The notes under the pieces are model-generated. The model made no database searches and was not told where the DNA came from. It saw only the letters and a list, made by a program, of their open reading frames with translations. A stretch of 64,000 nucleotides of DNA from Cephalotus follicularis (taxonomy: Eukaryota > Streptophyta > Magnoliopsida > Oxalidales > Cephalotaceae): contig BDDD01000552.1 of NCBI GenBank assembly GCA_001972305.1, positions 214,458-278,457 on the forward strand, in the 5' to 3' direction. The number at the start of each line of letters is the position of its first letter. Position 1 is the first letter of the stretch. A program made the translations under genes and the position numbers. Shown here one piece after another: positions 1 to 10,887 of this stretch.

Positions 1-315
1 CTCCAGCTTAGAAGGTTTCCACCTTCTTATAAAAGCTGGACAGCCTTTAACCCTCAAATGGTTTAAGCTGGGTTTCGCTCCATGTATGATCTCCGTGATC
101 ATATGATATCTTCAAAGATATCGAAGGGGATAAATTTCAAAGGAATCCAGATTAGGATGTGCACTGTCCGCTGTAATGCATAACCTAGAAGGAGATAGGA
201 AGATATGTATAAAAGACATTATGGACCAAACCATTTAGAGATAAAGTTCTATTATCTCTCATAGTCTTTTATTAATTGTTCCCTATCGAATTGTTAATGC
301 AATGGTTATTGAGCA
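1..315. other. Unassigned non-coding sequence at left edge
   Basis: I see no credible coding frame. At about 315 the sequence stops matching the internal region of the right-hand gag-only element (4616-4891), so 315 is a break point or an insertion boundary. The AT-rich, gene-less texture resembles the non-coding retroelement DNA at 16728-18897, but I could not align the two by eye. Confidence 0.4.
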
Positions 316-425
316 GGATTTGCCTCCACGTCCGGCTAAACATTCTGTGGTTCCTGATCCCCAACTGGCCTGGAGGTTGCCCTGCCCATAATCCGGCCAC
401 GACCCCTGGTGCTACTACGGCGCAT
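316..425 (-). pseudogene. Truncated gag start of a second gag-only element copy
   Basis: On the minus strand an ATG at 423-425 opens the same Arg/Ser/Gly-rich N-terminus (MRRSSTRGRGR) as the gag at 3268-4730 (MPRSSTRGRGQ). The frame meets a TAG about 29 codons in, where the other copy has a Gln, and homology ends near 315. About 110 bases of gag are left. It lies downstream of a PBS and an LTR (587-3303), so that LTR has internal sequence on both sides. No function is expected. Confidence 0.6.
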
Positions 426-571
426 CATCCTTCACACACAAGCCAAGAAACCACCGTAACCACACGTTCTATATGTATGCCATGCATGAAATGCAAACCC
501 AACATATAAAATCCCAAAAAGCATCAACACACAACAAGAAGGAAAAACATGCACTAGAACCACAAACTGAT

Positions 572-586
572 CTCTTTGATACCAAC
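572..586 (-). other. Primer-binding site next to LTR 587-3303
   Basis: Directly after the LTR end (CA on the minus strand) comes TTGGTATCAAAGAG, close to the initiator tRNA-Met PBS core TGGTATCAGAG used by most plant LTR retrotransposons. It shows that the LTR at 587-3303 also serves as a 5' LTR for the internal remnant to its left. Confidence 0.7.
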
Positions 587-1009
587 TGTGATGACCCGTC
601 CCTCAGGATAGCCACCTCGAACGAATCACCCAGCAGGATGGAGGAATTTCCCATCTCCTCAAAGCCAAACAGCGCCAAAACAACGACAAAACACATGGCA
701 GGGAAGAAACAAAGAACGAAATGGCATAAATGTAATAACCCATACATTTAAAACCATTTCAAAACTCACCGTTTCAATAAAGAGAACACAACAACACTGC
801 CAAACGCACCGTTCCACTAAAGGAACATAATAGCCACTGCACAAACGCACCGTTCCACTAGAGGAACGTGCTAGGGGAGGGAGCCAGAGCAGAGAACGCA
901 ATACTACGTCTCGCTAGGGGTCCCGGGCAGGGGATGCCAACCTCACACAACACAAACGACAAACACAAACTAGGCCTGCACCTCATCCTAAGACATGCCT
1001 TCCCCGGAT

Positions 1010-1160
1010 GAGCCATCCTCGGGCATGTCCTCATGGGACGACTGACCACGAACATGTCATCCTCGGGCATGACCTCCCTGGGCATGCCTCCCCGGGCATG
1101 TCATCCCCAGGCATGTCCTCATCGGGCATGTCCTCCTCGGACAACATGTTCTCCTCGGAC
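1010..1160. repeat. GGGCATGTCCTCC-type short tandem repeats in LTR
   Basis: About eight imperfect units of roughly 15 bp with the core GGGCATG followed by a pyrimidine-rich spacer. The same block is in the other LTR at about 5325-5440 with different unit changes. The array is GC-rich against an AT-richer background. Confidence 0.75.
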
Positions 1161-1950
1161 AAAGCCCGACGACATAAGCCAGACCACAACATAAACCATC
1201 CCAGAACTAACCCTGAGGTCATGACACGAGCCCCGCAGCTTGACCCCCGCCCCGGGGAGATCCCCGACCTACCCGACCTTGGGTAACCTTCTCGATAAAC
1301 AACAGAAGATCGTAACATAACGTTTCAAACAAAAACACAAAAATCACATCATTAAACACAATAAATCATCTCAAAAATACATCATATCATCATTTCAAAA
1401 GAATATATATCAAGTTCACAAAATATCATCCCCTGTTCACAAGCCTGGGACCGTACAAAAGAATAACATATCCTCCCCGGGCCGGGGACCATACAACAAA
1501 AGAATAAACCCGTATGCCCCATGAATGCATGCAAGGACAAGCCCGTGAAGTCAGCAGCTCTGCACATCCCTGGCAGACTACCTAGTCAACCCACAAGACT
1601 TCCCTGGCAGCCACAGCAGCTTCCTCTGCAAAACAACAGGGAGGGGATTAGTCCAAATGACTAGTGATCAAGAACAAGCATTCTCCAGAGCATCCACAAC
1701 CACTGGACAAACAAGGAAAAAGAAATATATATAAACAAGCCCCACTGGGCAAAACAGAACAAATCGGGGGATAAACAAAGGAACACAAACTCAGCAATAT
1801 CACAAGGCTCCACTCCTCGAAGTCTGCCAAAGGAAAAGAGAGTCAAACATCAATAAGTAGAGGATTCCAACAAAAGATAGCATCACAAGTAAAACAACTG
1901 CGCCCAAGATAAACAAGAGAAGAGGAACAACACCACAATATCCTGTGGTC

Positions 1951-2040
1951 AGCTGCCATACTAGGCAAAAAATACACATCAACTGCCATACCAATCAAAA
2001 CATACACATCCACCGCCATACCAGGCAAAACACATACATC
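1951..2040. repeat. 30-bp minisatellite, three units, in LTR
   Basis: Three head-to-tail 30-bp units (1951-1980, 1981-2010, 2011-2040), each containing GCCATACCAGGCAAAA or a close variant. The counterpart LTR has three units at 6224-6313. It is followed at 2041-2275 by looser repeats of about 26-28 bp with the core CTATCCGGGCC. Confidence 0.85.
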
Positions 2041-2275
2041 TATCCAGGCCCTGCCTGCTAGAATCTATCCGGACCTCGTTCGCTAGTATCTATCTGGGCC
2101 TTGCCCGCTGTCCACCACAGTATCCATGGTTCGCCACCATACCAGGCCAAACACATACACACCCACCACCTATCCGGGCCTTGCCCGCTAGATTCTATCC
2201 GGGCCTCGTTCCTCTAGTATCTATCCGGGCCTCGCCCGCTAGTATCTACCCGGACCTTACCCTCTAACCTCGGCC
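2041..2275. repeat. CTATCCGGGCC-core tandem repeats in LTR
   Basis: Imperfect units of about 26-28 bp built on CTATCCGGGCCT and GCCCGCTAGTAT, partly interrupted by an odd segment. The matching block is at about 6314-6540 in the right LTR, with different point changes in its units. Confidence 0.7.
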
Positions 2276-3267
2276 AAATGGAAAGGAACGAAGAACTCCC
2301 CTGCACTCACACGCAGCATACCATCATAGACAATAGTACATCGCAGATCCAGGTATGGAACCCGGGGGTAGTTCCCCAAAGCATCCCATTATAGACAATG
2401 AGAATACTAAGCAGAGTTGATTCTCGGACGTACCCTTTACCACCGACCGAACCCATGCATCCCATCCGCACAACCCAGTGCATCGCATCCGCACATCCTA
2501 GTGCATCCCAAATCTCAAAGGGACCAAGAACAAAAAGGAGAGATCGTCTGACACAAACAACAACCGTCAGAGGAGCAACATACATTCAACCCAAGAACCA
2601 CCCGAGCTCTCAAGCTCTGCCAAGAATAGGATAACAACATAAACAAGGGTAACGGGGATCCAAATCCCATAGAAAACGTTAAACCAGAGGATACCAACAG
2701 GCACACGAGATATCAAGTAAAAGAAGGAACAGAATGTCCCACTCATAAATCGCCTCAAGCTACCGTCGACCAACCCCAAGATCCACAGTCACAACAACAG
2801 GTTCCTCGTATGCAAACTAACACATATCAGATCAAGAAGAAGACATAACACATGCATGAATAGAAAAGACAACCAGCCAAACCAGGTTATCATCCTCCTC
2901 CTCAACTGCAGCACAGTGTGCCACCACACAACACAAACCAGGGAAGAGGAGAGCTCACCTTCACAGCTCAAAAGTAAAAGAAGGCAACCACAACGCTCAC
3001 AGAAAAAAAGGGGAAAGAAGAAGAAGAAGAAACCAACTCTTTCTCTCACTTCTCTCTCTCAAAGCCAAACTCCACTTACCGAGAAAGCACTGCCAACCCA
3101 CTTACCAACTCCCACAAAACTTATCCCAACACAACCTTGGGAACAACAAGCTTCCTCAAGAAGCTAACCATTAAATCAATATAATAACCGAAACTTGCCA
3201 TGTCCACATGTTTAAATACTTACCACAATTCCCACTTAAGTTCTTTCCATGCCAAACAAGGCCTTAG

Positions 3268-4730
3268 TTATAATCCTCTAGAAAACAGGTACGGGGTATT
3301 ACATCCTCCCCACCTTACGAATTTTGTCCCCAAAATATAAAACACAGGTGGGACATGATCCGAAGAAACAAACTTACCTTCATCCTCATCAGGAGTTGTA
3401 AGGCCTGTACCCGTCTTCAAATTGTACACCCTTTCAGTGGCCATAGGTCTTCCAGGTGGTTTACTGCTACCAGCTCCCGAACCAGAGGCTTGCGGAGCTG
3501 CCACTCCACTACCCTGTGCTCCCAACTGATTGGTTCTCTACGCTTGTTCTCTGGCCGTCGACTGTACATCCGAGGATGCAAATCCTTGTGTCCCCGTTGC
3601 ACCCTGCAACCTCAACGGACATCAATTCCTCAAATGCCCAGCCTGACCACAATGGTAACAAGAACATGTCTCCACTCCACACTCACCAATATGGTGTCAA
3701 CCACACTGCTGACAACGTGAGGGTGATGAAAAAGTCGCTGCACTCTCCATCTAGGAGTTCCCTGAGAAAAACTAGGGACCGGAGCCTGAGTCCGCTGCTG
3801 GGGTGATCCTCCCCAAGTCCCCTTACCAACTGGTCCACCAGCAGACGAAGATCCCCTCGTCCTCTGATTATTGGAGGAACTCTCCTCCCCTTGAAGATTT
3901 GAAGCAGACCGTTTCGGTCCTCGGTCCTGTCTCCTCCTCTGCTCATTTATGCTTAGCTCGACCCTCATGGCCGACTCCTCCAGATTACCAAAAACATTCC
4001 ACTCAATCGTTGCTACAGAAAGCCATATCTCCGGCCTTAAGCCGTCCAAAAACCTTTGGCACCTCTCCTCTTGGTCAGCTACCGAGGCAGCAGCATAATG
4101 AGACAACTCCAAAAACTTATGCTCATACTGTGCCACCGACATAGAACCCTGGTACAACCGCAAGAATTCCCTCCTCCTCTCCTGGACATAGGTACAAGGA
4201 AGAAAATGCTGACGAAACTCTTTCTTGAACAAGGCCCAGGTGATCTCCAGGGGATCCTCAAACCTAGCGCTCAAAGCTTCCCACCAACGCAAGGCTCCTT
4301 GCTCCAACAAAAAGGACGCATTGCCTACCCGCTGGTCCACGGATATATCAATCCTTTCAAAAATCCACTCCATGCGGTTTAACCAAGTCTCTGCATCAGC
4401 GGGGTTCCCAGATCCTTCAAAAACAACCGCTCCAAGGCGCTGCATACGCTCAAGTGGCAAAGGTTGAGGTCTAAATGCCCCAGCCGTTTGAGCCCAAACG
4501 GTAAAAGCCTATAACAGCTCAGACTGACTTCCCACAACAATCGGAGGAGGTACTTGAGCAGTAGATTGCCCAGCATGATCCTCGACCTCTGCCGGCCTGC
4601 TTTCCCTTGCCTCAACCCAAGAAATTGCCTACACGTCCGGCTGAACATTCTGTGGCTCCCGAACCCCAACTGGCCTGGAGGTTGCCCTGCCCCCAAACTG
4701 GCCACGACCCCTGGTGCTACTACGGGGCAT
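3268..4730 (-). pseudogene. gag: Gypsy-type gag, the only gene of a TR-GAG-like element
   Basis: A gag polyprotein remnant. The frame opens at an ATG at 4728-4730 with an Arg/Gly-rich N-terminus. It then carries the Ty3/gypsy gag core (AETWLNRMEWIF, then a WWEALS-like motif, then a CQRFLDGLRPEI-like block). TAG stops interrupt it at about 4629 and 4509, and a frameshift near 3735 separates the core from the C-terminus. Near 3655-3725 there are two CCHC zinc-knuckle remnants, one of them CYHCGQAGH. The tail contains RVYNLKTG, a stretch that sits between gag and protease in related gypsy elements, and then runs straight into the polypurine tract and LTR. There is no protease, RT or integrase in the 1.6 kb between the LTRs, so any movement would have needed an autonomous partner's enzymes. 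The C-terminal reading continues into the LTR, so its true stop is unsure. Confidence 0.85.
3304..3317 (-). other. Polypurine tract of gag-only element
   Basis: On the minus strand, TAAGGTGGGGAGGA directly precedes the TGTAATACC start of the LTR at 3303. This is the normal place and composition of a plus-strand primer and fixes the LTR boundary and the element's orientation. Confidence 0.8.
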
Positions 4731-4876
4731 CATCCTTCACACACAAGGCAAGAAACCACCGTAACCACACGTTCTATATGTATGCCATGCATGAAATGCA
4801 AACCCAACATATAAAACCCTAGAAAGCATCAACACATAACAAGAAGGAAAAACATGCACTAAAACCACAAACCGGT

Positions 4877-4891
4877 CTCTCTGGTGCACAC
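4877..4891 (-). other. Decayed primer-binding site of gag-only element
   Basis: It occupies the same position relative to the LTR end as the PBS at 572-586, but the TGGTATC core is changed (GTGTGCACCAGAGAG). It marks the 5' end of the internal region and suggests this copy could not be primed normally. Confidence 0.6.
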
Positions 4892-7558
4892 TGTGACAAC
4901 CTGTCCCTCAGGATAGCCACCTCGAACGAATCACCCGGCAGGAAGGAGGAATTTCCCATCTCCTCCAAGCCAAACAGCGGTAAAACAACGCCAAAACACA
5001 TGGCAGGGAAGAAACAAAGAAGGAAATGGCATAACTGTAACTAACCCATACATTTAAAACCATTTCAAAACTCACCGTCTAAATAAAGAGAACACAACAA
5101 CACTGCCAAATGCACCGTTCCACTAAAGGAACATAACAGCCACTGCCCAAATGCACCGTTCCATTAAAGGAACGTGCCAGGGGAGGGAGCCAGAGTAGAG
5201 AACGTAACACTACATCTCGCCAGGGGCCCCAGGCAAGGGATGCCAACCTCACACAACACAAACGACAAACGCAAGCCAGACTTGCACCTCATCCGAAGAC
5301 ATGCCTTCCCCGGACGAGCCGTCCTCGGGCATGTCCTCATGGGACGACTGACCACGGACATGTCCTCCCCGGGCATGACCTCCCTGGGCATGCCTCCCCG
5401 GGCATGACCTCCCCGGTCATGTCCTCCTCAGACAACATGTTGTCCTCGGATAGAGCCCAATGACATATGCCAGACCACAACATAAACCATCCCAACACTA
5501 ACCCAGAGGTTAGTTTATGACCCCCGCAGGTTGACCCCCGCCCCGGGGAGATCCCCCGACCTCGGGTAACCTTCTCGATAAACAACAGAAGATCGTAACA
5601 TAACGTTTCAAATAAAAACACAAAAATCACATCATTAAACACAATAAATAATCTCGAAAATACATTTCAAAATAATATATATCAAGTTCAAAAAATATCA
5701 TCCCCTGTTCATAAGCCTGGGACCCATACAAAAGAATAACATATCCTCCCCGGGTCGGGGACCATACAACAAAAGAATAAACCCATATGCCCCATGAATG
5801 CGTGCAAGGACGAGCCCGTGAAGCCAACAGCTCTGCACATCCCCCGGAGACTACCTTGTCAACCCATAAGACTGCCCTGGCAGCCACAACAGCTTCCTCT
5901 GCAAAAAAACTGGAAGAGGATTAGTCCAAATGACTAGTGAGCAAGAACAAGCATTCTCAAGAGCATCCATAACCACTGGACGCACAAGGAAAAAGAAATA
6001 TATATAAACAAGCCCCATTGGGCAAAACAGAACAAGTCAAGGGATAAACGAAGGAACAAACACTCAGCAGCATCTCAAGGCTCCACTCCTCAGAGTCTGC
6101 TAAAGGAAAAGAGAGTCAAACATCAATAAGTAGAGGATTCCAACAAAAGATAGCATCGTAAGTAAAACAACTGTGCCCAAGATAAACAAGAGAAGAGGAA
6201 CAACACCACAATATCCCGTGGTCAGCCGCCATACCAGGCAAAACATAGACATCAACCGCCATACCAGGCAAAACATACACATCCACCGCCATACCAGGCA
6301 AAACACATACATCTATCCAGGCCTCACCTGCTAGAATCTATCTTGACCTCGTCCGCTAGTATCTATCCGGGCCTTGACCGCGGTCCACCACAGTATCCGT
6401 GGTCTGCCGCCATACCAGGCCACACACATACACACACACCACCTATCTGGACGTTGCCCTCTAGAATCTATCCAGACCTCGCCCGCTAGTATCTATCCGG
6501 GCCTCGCCCCCTAGTATCTATCCGGGCCTTGCCCGCTAACCCCGACCAAATGGAAAGGAACAGATAACTCACCTGCACTGACACGCAGCATAACATCATA
6601 GAAAATAGTACACCGCAGATCCAGGTATGGAACCCGGGGGCAGTTCCCCAAAGCATCCCATCATAGACAATGAGAATACTAAGGAGAGTTGATTCTCAGA
6701 CGTACCCTTTACCACCGACGGAACCCATGCATCCCATCCGCACATCCCAGTGCATCGTATTCTCACATCCCAGTGCATCCCACATCTCAGAGGGACCAAG
6801 AACAAAAAGGAGAGATCATCTGACACAAACAACAACCGTCAGAGGAACAACATACATTCAACCCAAGAACCACCCGAGCTCTCAAGCTCTGCCAAGAACA
6901 TGATAACATAAACAAGGGTAACAGGGATTCAAATCCCACAGAAAACGTTAAACCAAAGGATACCAACAGGCACATGAGATATCAAGTAAAAGAAGGAACA
7001 GAATGTCCCACTCATAAATGGCCTCAAGCTACCGTCGACCAACCCCAAGATGCTCAGTCATAGCAACAGGTTCCTCGTCTGCAAACTAACACATATCAGA
7101 TCAAGAAGAAGACATAACACATGCATGCACAGAAAACACAACTAGCCAAACCAGGCTATTATCCTCCACCTTGACTGCAGCACAATGTGCCACCACACAA
7201 CACAAACCAGGGAAGAGGAGAGTTCACCTTCACAGCTCAAAAGCAAAAGAAGGCAACCATAACGCTCACAGAAAAAGGGGGAAAGAAGAAGAAGAAGAAA
7301 CCAACTTTTTCTCTCTCAAAGCCAAACTCCACTTACCAATAAAGCACTGCCAGCCCACTTACCAACTCCCACAAAACTTTTCCCAACGCAACCTTGGGAA
7401 CAACAAGCTTCCTCAAGCAGCTAACCATTAAATCAATATAATAACCTAAACTAACCATGTCCACATGTTTAAATACTTACCACAATTCCCATTTAACTCC
7501 TTTCCATGCCAAACAATGCCTTAGTTATAATCCTCTAAAACAGGTACCGGTTATTACA
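4892..7558 (-). mobile_element. 5' LTR of gag-only gypsy-type element
   Basis: This LTR of about 2.67 kb is colinear with 587-3303, reading on the minus strand from TGTAATAACC (7558) to TGTCACAG-type end sequence (4892). It carries the same repeat sets (about 5325-5440, 6224-6313, 6314-6540). The outer flank is TCACG (7559-7563), but the matching target-site copy is not visible because the left end of the composite is broken. The two LTRs differ at many positions by eye, which points to an old insertion or to LTRs from different elements. Confidence 0.85.
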
Positions 7559-8089
7559 TCACGTCTATCCAAACGGTGTGAATCCCCTGATTCATCACCA
7601 TGGCATATATCCGCAGCTTTAACAACTTCCAACTTCCTAGCTTTTCTTAGCTCCTTCCATAGAGATACAAATGTTAGTGTCATAACCTGAGTTTCTTACT
7701 CAAGTTTAACTTACATTGTATTCTAGAATAAAAACGTGGAAGTACCTAACACTAAGGCACTACCTGTTGTGGTTTTAAGGAACTGATTACAGTTATTCTT
7801 CAATTTGACCTAGCTTTCCCCAATAGAAGCAAGCTATCTCCTTTTAAGCATTTTGATCCTTTCATTGATGGCAGCCCTTTGCACTCCATGTGCTTTACCC
7901 TTACTTTTTTTACTTCTTTAAAGGCCCTTGCCTTTGGAACATCATCCCATTGATCTACCTCTTCGTGAGGTTGTCCCATAAGAAGATGGAAGTACGAGCG
8001 TGGCTAACTTAGTCCTACCATGGAAAAAATATACCTCCAAAGAGCCAAACAACTTCCTTAGTTGTGTAAGGATGGTCCTAAAGGTCACA
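7559..8089. other. Short unassigned stretch between two retroelements
   Basis: I recognise no gene, LTR end or repeat. It continues across the family A insertion: the bases left of the GTGTG target site (8090-8094) join those right of it (16728 on). It is therefore probably part of the same non-coding retroelement internal region as 16728-18897. Confidence 0.45.
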
Positions 8090-9430
8090 GTGTGTGTCAC
8101 ACCCCGCCTTTCAAAATTACATTAATAGACAAGCATACTTGGCGATATCAGGAACAAGCATAATAATATTCCAGCATTCCAATTAACAATTCATAAAGAA
8201 GTTTGCGGAAGCATTCGATAAGCCGGAATATAAATACAAGCCGTCCGCACGCATCCCATACTACGTGCGAGAACAAGTCAAATAAATTATCCTTACATAC
8301 GGAAGTACAACATTAACGAGGTATGAACCTTTCAAATACAATACATTACAACATCGTAAATAACAACCTTAAATCAAAAGTAGAAGCTCTTCCAGCTTCA
8401 ACAGCGATCTCCACACGTCTTCGCTTAATCTGAAATTGTAGGGGTTAGTCGTTGTCCTCACTTGGCCAAGTAGGAAGGTAATGCATGCTAAGGAATATAT
8501 GAATGCAACATGTATGATAGTTTATATCAAATAACATTTAAATGACCCAATATATAAGCAATCATGCCAAGTGGCCATAAACAATACATATGCAAGAATA
8601 CCGCACAAGGGTACAATCAATTCATCCATGGTTTGGATGTCACACGCCGCTATTTCCTAGCTCCGACTGTGCACTACCTAACTATCTCCTGCGCTCCGAG
8701 GATGATAGAACAGGTAACATTTACTACCGGCGTTGGGGGGTAGTTTAACAAATAAGCTCTGCAATGCAGACAAGTTTGGGTGATACTCTGGCCAACTCCT
8801 GGCACCCAGGATCACTTCCGTAGCCAGTGACATCCTCCATCACTCGACTACGGCAATAAGCATAGACAAACAATTCAAGCATTTCAATAATAATATTACA
8901 TATATCAATAATATGCAATATAAAAGTTGTTTTCTTTAGAAACATATAACAATTCATTTATCGTACATCTCATATGAGGAAAACGACTTCAATTCAATAA
9001 TGGTTCTTGATTTGGAGAACAAACAGGTAGTACCTCTCATAGGAGGAAAATCAATAATTTCTTAAACAATAGGTTTTCATTGTAAATGATAGTTGATATC
9101 ATAATTTGGGTACATAGCGCATAGTTGGTTTCAGTCTTTGCAATGTAAGTATTAATGGTGTTGAATAGCACCAAAACAGTATATACTAATGTAAGGTAGC
9201 ATATACAGAAACAATATCACAAATCAGTAGCAATGCAAAGATTCACAAAGAATAGCATTACATAGTCAATTCATATGCAACTCTCACAAGGAGTGCGTAC
9301 ATTGTTTAGTTTTGGAATGTAATTGTATGTGAGGCCAGGATTGACTATTATAATCAACCATATGGAGACCAAGATAATTACATTCAAAATTGAGGTCCAA
9401 CCAAAACTATATCAGAAATTTTTATCCAGA

Positions 9431-9543
9431 ACAGCCGGTTGCTCTCAAGAATAGTCGGCTGCTTTGGTTGAGTAGTCGACTGCTTTGCCTTAGCAGTCGA
9501 CTGGATAGGGTTGAGCAGTCGACTGCAATGAAGAACAGTCGAA
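9431..9543. repeat. AGTCGACT-type palindromic motif cluster (family A)
   Basis: About six copies of a motif with core AGTCGAC(T) or AGTCGGC(T) lie 15-25 bp apart. One (GCAGTCGACTGC) is a perfect 12-bp palindrome. Variants such as AGCCGGT and AGTCGAAT look like decayed units. The sister LTR has the equivalent cluster at 15312-15426. Confidence 0.9.
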
Positions 9544-10590
9544 TACTTCTGCCCAGAAAATGAAGGCAGTAGCAGTTTGCAATTTTAAATCTCTAATACA
9601 AATCCAATCCAACATGCAACAATGCAGAAAAAAAACATACAAGATATGAATGCTCACATCTTCCAAAACATATCATTACCCCTACCTTAATTTGCTATCC
9701 CAAGATCAATTGGAAAGATCTTTCTCTATGAGTTTCCAAGTCCTTTCACCCAACAATCCTTAAATACAGCAGAATATAATCTATACATACAGGTTTAGAG
9801 TTTCAGTCACCTAATCAGTAGGTCGACTAATCTATCAAGACGCAATTACTACATCAACAGCAGTTTATTACAAGTTCCATAAGTCTTAACTTCCATTTTA
9901 CAACTTTCCCTCTTTAACTCCTTGTCAAATATCATTCAATTTCGGATTAATGTTTGACAGAAGGTATATATGTGTACTTAGGGGAATCAGTAGTTATAAC
10001 AACAAACTAACAACAACAATAATCCAAATTAGAGGATACCATCTCCATTTATACTTGAATCCTTATCACATTCCATTTCAATTCTAGAAGTTGTTGATTC
10101 TTAACCATTACAGAAGATAACTAACCTTCTTACTTGCATGATTAACAGTACTACTTAAGCAGGGAGCTCGAATTGAACTTACCATGAGAAGTCTAAAGCT
10201 TCCTAATCTTTGAGTTCTACTCCCAATCCTCAATGCAAGCTCCAATAATCCCAGCAACTCTCCTCAATTTTAAGTGTTTCTTATACTCACTCTCAGCTCA
10301 TGCACAGCTGATATAGGGCTCAGGGACCTTAAATTCGCCAGAGTCCTTTAACTCCTCCCTCTCTCATCACATGCATTTCTTTTCCTCTCTTATTTCTATC
10401 ACTTTCTCATCTTTTCTCTTCTAATTTTTGCAGGTTGCAGGTCTGCAATTTGCAGAGAGGATAGAGGACATGCAAGCATGCCTTTTTGCATGCCTTGGCA
10501 GGTGGTGACCTCGCTCAACACCTGTCCCCCATGCAATGCCCCCCCTTGGTTCAGTCTAATAGGCATGCACAGACACCTGTTTTGTACCGA

Positions 10591-10672
10591 TCCAGTCGAC
10601 TGGATGCATTGGCCAGTCGACTGTCCACTCACTCCTCAGACAGTCAACTGGTCCTCTGTGATAGTCGGCTGT
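10591..10672. repeat. Second AGTCGACT-type motif cluster (family A)
   Basis: Four motifs within 82 bp, including the perfect palindrome CCAGTCGACTGG and the variants AGTCAACT and AGTCGGCT. The same cluster is at 16473-16553 in the sister LTR and, reversed, at 37396-37477 and 49504-49634. Confidence 0.9.
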
Positions 10673-10841
10673 CGATGGCTGTTTTAGGGTTTCTTAAGTT
10701 TGATAATTCACCAATTGTACATCCTTTCATCCCAACCAATTGCCAATCACCGAAATTATAATAATGGGACATTAAATTCGAATGAGTGCACATTTTATTA
10801 AAATATTACAATGTACACAAATTGAATTTGCGGTTATTACA

Positions 10842-10858
10842 TTCCCCCCTCCTTAAAG
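10842..10858 (-). other. Polypurine tract of family A element
   Basis: On the minus strand, AAGGAGGGGGGAA lies immediately before the TGTAATAACC LTR start and about 30 bp after the pol stop codon, as expected for a gypsy element. Confidence 0.85.
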
Positions 10859-10887
10859 AAAATTCATACTCGAATTTAGCCCTTACA

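Larger units (their letters stand above)
587..3303 (-). mobile_element. Middle LTR of gag-only gypsy-type element
   Basis: This LTR of about 2.7 kb reads on the minus strand from TGTAATACCCCG (3303) to a TCACA end (587). It is colinear with 4892-7558, with many substitutions and small indels visible by eye. On its right is a polypurine tract (3304-3317) and on its left a PBS (572-586), so it acts as 3' LTR for one internal region and 5' LTR for another. Apparent ORFs of 60-100 codons inside it occur on both strands and match nothing I recognise; I treat them as chance. It carries three sets of short tandem repeats, listed separately. Confidence 0.85.
8095..10841 (-). mobile_element. 3' LTR of family A element
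   Basis: This 2.75-kb LTR begins on the minus strand with TGTAATAACCGC (10841) and ends GGGGTGTGACA (8095). It is colinear with 13997-16722 and, reversed, with the plus-strand copies at 34485-39554 and 49335-51712. It holds two clusters of AGTCGACT-type motifs. There are no believable genes inside. Confidence 0.9.

Noticed and set aside
276-3167. Many 60-103-codon reading frames on both strands of the left LTR
   Set aside because: They overlap each other on both strands, lie in an LTR and its repeats, have no recognised domain, and are not kept intact in the second LTR copy.
10399-10761. Reading frames around the AGTCGACT cluster, repeated in all family A LTRs
   Set aside because: Similar frames recur only because the LTR is repeated. 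They read through palindromic motifs (Ser-Arg-Leu and Val-Asp-Trp patterns) and show no domain.
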